The notes under the pieces: model-generated
Seen by the model: the letters and a program-made list of their open reading frames with translations, nothing else
What the model was told of the DNA's origin: nothing
Databases searched by the model: none
From: DATGPD01 sp041398565
GTDB taxonomy: Bacteria; Planctomycetota; UBA1135; UBA2386
Assembly: GCA_041398565.1 (NCBI GenBank)
Contig: JAWKUN010000005.1
Span: 868,001 to 932,000 of the forward strand
Direction: 5' to 3'
Length of the DNA stretch: 64,000 nt
Part shown: positions 60,811 to 64,000 of the stretch, one piece after another
How positions within the stretch are numbered: the stretch's first letter is position 1
Layout of the letters: every line of letters begins with the position of its first letter
Program-made: the position numbers and the translations under genes

Positions 60811-61488
60811 TTGGACAAACGCTCTCACGATCGACTCTGGTGTGCTCTCGAGCTCGCGGCTCGCGAGGCTTGGGCTCTGACCCGACGTGTGACCATACCG
60901 GCCATCCTCCTCCTCCAGGGAGTCGTGTGGATGGCCACCTATGTCGCCCCGCGTCTCACAGCGTCTGCCCGCACGACACTCGTCCGCGAGCAAGAAGCTC
61001 TGGGTTTGCTCGTGGTGACCACCCTCCCGGCAGTTGCCTGGCTGATGGCCCGTCGCCGAGAGCATGGCCCGATCGTAGGGCGGCTTTCCTCGTCGAACTT
61101 GGCCTGGGCGTCCGATGTCACCGGACTCCTGGCAACCTCGGCGGTGGCAGCCGCGCTGTGGAGCATGTGTTCGCTACACCGTATAACACTGTCTGCCGGC
61201 TTGATCGGCGCGGCCTCGACCCTCGCCTCCATTGCCGGCATCGTTCTCCTGGCGCCCGGGCTCGCACGGCTTCCAATCGGGTCCGTTCCTCTCGTGATCC
61301 TGGTGGCGTTGCTCGCCGCAAGCACGCTGGGTTTCTTCGGACCAACCTCCCCGCTGCGTGCCGATACAGTCTTCGCCGCGGGAGACGCAGCCGCACGGTG
61401 GCCGGCCGATGCCTTGGCCAGCCTTGGCTGCATCTCGATCTCCTGGGGCATCACGCGCTGGCGCAGACCGGACCCATCATGCGGATAG
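60811..61488 (+). CDS. Small multi-pass membrane protein of unknown function
   Basis: 225 residues beginning at TTG 60811, preceded by AAGGGA about ten bases upstream. Four or five hydrophobic segments are visible (TIPAILLLQGVVWMATYVA, EALGLLVVTTLPAVAWLMA, GLLATSAVAAALWSMCSL, LIGAASTLASIAGIVLLA, PLVILVALLAASTLGFFG). No family is recognised. It overlaps the metallophosphoesterase gene by 10 bp and is divergent from parA, whose promoter must share the 88-bp gap. A role in chromosome partition is not implied. Confidence 0.7.
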   Translation: MDKRSHDRLWCALELAAREAWALTRRVTIPAILLLQGVVWMATYVAPRLTASARTTLVREQEALGLLVVTTLPAVAWLMARRREHGPIVGRLSSSNLAWASDVTGLLATSAVAAALWSMCSLHRITLSAGLIGAASTLASIAGIVLLAPGLARLPIGSVPLVILVALLAASTLGFFGPTSPLRADTVFAAGDAAARWPADALASLGCISISWGITRWRRPDPSCG

Positions 61489-62219
61489 GCATTCTCGGCG
61501 ACATCCACAGCAACCTCGAAGCGCTCACGGCGGCCGTCCGCGCGATGCGGGCCGAGGGCGTCGACCACTGGGTGCAGGTGGGGGACATCGTCGGCTACGG
61601 CCCGGACCCCTGCGCTTGCCTCGACATCGTGCGCGAGCTGGAGGCGACCGTGTGCATGGGCAACCACGACGCCGCTGTGGTCGGACTTCTGGAGACCGAC
61701 TACTTCAACGCCTACGCCCGCATGGCGATCGAATGGACCCGGACGCAGCTTCGCCTGCGCGACCTCGCCTATCTGCGCAACCTACCCGTCAGCGTCGTCC
61801 GTTCCGACCTCGGATACACAGTCGTTCACGGCAGTCTGTACCTGCCGGAACAGTTCGGATACGTCCTGACCTCGGTGGAGGCCGTGGAGTCCATTCGCCA
61901 TCAGGAGACCACCATGTGCTTCGTGGGCCACTCCCACGTGCCGGCGATCTACGTGCTCGGCGAGGACGACCCGACGCTGCGGACCATCACGCCTCCCTTC
62001 GAGCTCAGCACGCGCGGCGCGTCCCGCATCCTGGTCAACGTGGGAAGCGTCGGTCAACCACGCGACGAGAACCGGGACGCGGCCTACGCCGTTTGGGACA
62101 CCGACACGAACGAGCTCGCCATCCGGCGGACGCCCTACGACATCGCCAAGGTGCAGGAGAAGATCCGGGCGGCCGGGCTCCCCGGCGTCCTCGCCGATCG
62201 CTTGGCCATCGGCGTGTGA
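61479..62219 (+). CDS. YfcE/MJ0936-like metallophosphoesterase
   Basis: 246 residues. Calcineurin-like metal motifs are MRIGILGDIHSNLEAL (D, H), VQVGDIVGYGPDPCACLDIV (GDxxxxG), CMGNHDAAVVGL (GNHD), then FVGHSHVPAIYVLGE and the final VNVGSVGQPRDENRDAAYA. This is the typical layout of bacterial phosphodiesterases related to YfcE, which act on small substrates. The ATG at 61479 overlaps the end of the membrane protein gene. It converges on NhaD with a 21-bp gap. Confidence 0.92.
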   Translation: MRIGILGDIHSNLEALTAAVRAMRAEGVDHWVQVGDIVGYGPDPCACLDIVRELEATVCMGNHDAAVVGLLETDYFNAYARMAIEWTRTQLRLRDLAYLRNLPVSVVRSDLGYTVVHGSLYLPEQFGYVLTSVEAVESIRHQETTMCFVGHSHVPAIYVLGEDDPTLRTITPPFELSTRGASRILVNVGSVGQPRDENRDAAYAVWDTDTNELAIRRTPYDIAKVQEKIRAAGLPGVLADRLAIGV

Positions 62220-62240
62220 CGCGAGCCTCGGCGACCCCGG

Positions 62241-63572
62241 TCAGCGCTCCAACAGCTCGGGGTGCAGATACATGTGGCACAGGATCGACGCCACGTAGCC
62301 GAGAGCGATGACGGGGGTCCACTTGAGGTGGCCCGCGAAGGTGTAGCGGCCGTGCGCCACGCCCATCAGGCCGACGCCCGCAGCAGAGCCGACGGACAGC
62401 AGAGAGCCGCCCACCCCGGCGGTCAACGTGATGAGCAACCACTGCGCGCGAATCGTCTCGGGATCGGTTCCCATGACGGGGTCCATTCCCAGGACCGCGA
62501 ACATCACCGGCACGTTGTCGATCACCGCTGACGCGACACCCACACCGATGTTGGCCCAGGTTGGGCCGAGGTGCGTGTAGAGGCCCTGGGACGCGAGTGC
62601 GAGGTAGCCGAGCTCGCGCAAGGCGCCGACGCACAGGATGACCCCGAAGAAGAACAGCATCGTGTCCCATTCCACCTCGGCCACGTTCTTGAGGGCATCG
62701 ACCTCGGGCGTCTCGCTACGTCGGACGTGGGCCCGCCGCACGAAGTGCACGTAGAAGAAGAAGCCGGCCAAGCCGGTCGTCATGCCGAGGAAGGGGGGGA
62801 GGTGCAGCACGCCGTGGAACACCACCGCCAGAGCGATGGTCAGGACGAACAGCACGCACACGGTCAACCACCCGGGCTTCAGCTGCACGGCCTCGCTGAT
62901 CTGCTTCGGCTTCTCCTTGGGCAAGGCGAAGTGCATGCACACGGCAGGCACGAGCCAGTTCACCACCGAGGGTAGGAGGATGGCGAAGAACCCCGAGAAC
63001 GGCACCTTGCCCTCGGCCCACACCAGCAGAGTCGTGACGTCTCCGAACGGAGAGAAGGCTCCACCCGCGTTCGCTGCGACCACGATGTTGGTGCACGCGA
63101 TGACGATGAACTTGTTGTGGCCGCGGCCGACGGTGATCGCCACCGTGCCCAAGACCAAGGCGGTAGTGAGGTTGTCGGCGACCGGCGACATGCAGAACGC
63201 CAGGAGGCCGGTGATCCAGAAGATGGCTCGGAAGCCCCAACCACGTGAGACCAGCCAGGCGTTGATCGCCAAGAACACGTTGCGCTCGCTGATCGCCGAG
63301 ATGTAGGTCATGGCGACCAGCAGGAAGAGAAACAAGGCGCCGAACTCTCCGACGTCGTGCAGCACGTGTTCCTCGAGCATGGTGCCCGAGGGCACGGCGC
63401 ACGCCGTGAGGACCCACATCACGCCGGCCGCGAGGACGACCGGCTTCGACTTGCGCAGATGCAACAGGTCCTCGAGAACGACGAGGGCGTACGCGATCAC
63501 GAACGTGACGAGCGCCGCGACGGCGAACCCGTTGAAGGCCGTCGGGGCTTCGGTGGCGTGCTGAAACGGCAT
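62241..63572 (-). CDS. nhaD: NhaD-type Na+/H+ antiporter
   Basis: 443 residues with about 12 transmembrane helices. Characteristic NhaD motifs are LHDVGEFGALFLFLLVAMTY, MSPVADNLTTALVLGTVAIT, NIVVAANAGGAFSPFGDVTT and DNVPVMFAVLGMDPVMG. It exchanges Na+ for H+ at the inner membrane, and its presence suits a salt-adapted organism. The ATG at 63572 is preferred; the frame is open upstream to a TTG at 63620 through an Ala/Pro-rich stretch that could be a longer N-terminus. Confidence 0.93.
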   Translation of the reverse strand: MPFQHATEAPTAFNGFAVAALVTFVIAYALVVLEDLLHLRKSKPVVLAAGVMWVLTACAVPSGTMLEEHVLHDVGEFGALFLFLLVAMTYISAISERNVFLAINAWLVSRGWGFRAIFWITGLLAFCMSPVADNLTTALVLGTVAITVGRGHNKFIVIACTNIVVAANAGGAFSPFGDVTTLLVWAEGKVPFSGFFAILLPSVVNWLVPAVCMHFALPKEKPKQISEAVQLKPGWLTVCVLFVLTIALAVVFHGVLHLPPFLGMTTGLAGFFFYVHFVRRAHVRRSETPEVDALKNVAEVEWDTMLFFFGVILCVGALRELGYLALASQGLYTHLGPTWANIGVGVASAVIDNVPVMFAVLGMDPVMGTDPETIRAQWLLITLTAGVGGSLLSVGSAAGVGLMGVAHGRYTFAGHLKWTPVIALGYVASILCHMYLHPELLER

Positions 63573-63743
63573 CGCTGGAGAGGGATCGGCAGCAGAGGGT
63601 GCGGCAGGAGGCGCAGCCAAGGACGGGGCGAGGTCGGCAGTAGAGGCAGGGGTGGCGAGCCGGCAAACCAGTTCCTACCAACAAACTGCGGCTTTCCGCC
63701 GGTCGGTCGCGGCACGCAGAACACCGACCCAGCGTCACACGGA

Positions 63744-63822
63744 CCAGCGTCCAGTGCTTGAGCTTGGCTCCATCGGCTGCAAGGCGGGCACGTTGGCCGG
63801 CGACATCTGTCGCCCGCCCATC
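63744..63822 (-). repeat. Dispersed repeat R1, copy C1 (degenerate)
   Basis: About 79 bp in reverse orientation, clearly related to copy C2 but with many differences (CCAGCGTCCAGTG, then GTTGGCCGGCGACATCTGTC). It directly abuts C2 head to tail with a 78-bp period. Confidence 0.65.
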
Positions 63823-63900
63823 CAGCGTTCAGCGGTGGAGGCTGGCTCCGTCCGCTGCAACGCTGGCGCGATGGCCGGCGACCTCTCTCGGCCGGCGATC
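63822..63900 (-). repeat. Dispersed repeat R1, copy C2
   Basis: The reverse complement nearly equals copy A at 43123: CCAGCGTTCAGCGG, then CCGCTGCAACGCTGGCGCG and ATGGCCGGCGACCTC. Both hairpins are preserved. It lies about 250 bp upstream of the nhaD start in the gene's own orientation. Confidence 0.85.
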
Positions 63901-64000
63901 GCACTGTTCGCACGAAGGACGACATCGCCAACGGCCTCGGTGAGGTCACGGCGCCGGGCCCCGTCCGACCCGAGACTCAGACCTCAGCGACCGGGCGCTC

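Larger units (their letters stand above)
63573..64000. other. Right-edge intergenic region with tandem R1 repeats
   Basis: No convincing gene start or complete frame is seen here. It holds the nhaD upstream region, two R1 repeats, and at the extreme edge a short reverse frame ending ERPVAEV-stop (about 63977-64000) that could be the 3' end of another gene. That last point is too short to call. Confidence 0.5.

Noticed and set aside
63977..64000. 3' end of a reverse gene entering from the right edge
   Set aside because: Only seven codons are visible, too little to support a feature.

Overview
The window is very GC-rich and densely coded, and it reads as part of a planctomycete chromosome. The main signs are two DUF1501 / PSCyt1-DUF1549-DUF1553 clusters, PPC and FG-GAP secreted proteins, a large membrane Ser/Thr kinase with DWG in place of DFG, and an ECF sigma factor of the kinase-associated kind. 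Many small lipoproteins also recur. A complete parAB operon with parS sites and several housekeeping genes (fabI, dapF, rnhC, cysteine synthase) show this is core chromosome and not a plasmid or prophage. I see no tRNA, rRNA, transposase, integrase or CRISPR array. The exact class and genus cannot be told from the sequence alone.

Layout. 1-7.4 kb: a cut-off secreted beta-helix protein, a two-gene reverse operon (cytochrome-like DUF1549/DUF1553 protein, then DUF1501) with a terminator, a VIT1/CCC1-type transporter and an FG-GAP protein. 7.4-8.9 kb: an ArsR-type repressor and an SRPBCC protein behind a dyad operator. 9.1-15.2 kb: Ser/Thr kinase, a large secreted protein and an ECF sigma factor. 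15.3-25.4 kb: mostly exported proteins of unknown role, including a translationally coupled lipoprotein/Vps62-like pair, a degenerate lipoprotein gene, a carboxypeptidase-regulatory-like protein, an endonuclease I with FN3 and lamin-tail domains, an RluA pseudouridine synthase and a TPR lipoprotein. 25.6-33.6 kb: a four-gene forward operon (DUF1501, PPC protein, DUF1549/DUF1553, PSCyt1-WD40), mostly joined by ATGA/GTGA overlaps.

33.7-36.3 kb: a divergent cysteine synthase overlapping a MoxR ATPase, then a candidate structured RNA with a pseudoknot and a strong intrinsic terminator, then a frataxin-like gene. 36.3-43 kb (reverse): histidine kinase, FabI, M48 protease with a TPR partner, SDR and LemA. 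43-50 kb: a repeat-rich intergenic block, a lipoprotein/RNase HIII/DapF operon, a methyltransferase flanked by a fossil duplication of the neighbouring DUF374 acyltransferase gene, a peptidase-MA-like protein and a disordered membrane-anchored protein. 50-56.8 kb: a PIG-L deacetylase operon, a protein resembling peptidase MA without its HExxH, and an HNH endonuclease. 57-62.2 kb: lipoprotein, cyclophilin-type isomerase, ParB/ParA with two parS sites inside the coding sequences, a membrane protein and a metallophosphoesterase. 62.2-64 kb: an NhaD antiporter and tandem repeats.

Two dispersed intergenic repeat families stand out. R1 (about 79 bp, two stem-loops) lies upstream of gene starts at 25.5, 43.1 and 63.7-63.9 kb. 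R2 (79 bp, GCGATCGC-rich) directly abuts stop codons at 43.3-43.4 and 56.2 kb. The best candidates for something undescribed are the pseudoknotted RNA at about 35.7-35.9 kb and these two repeat families.
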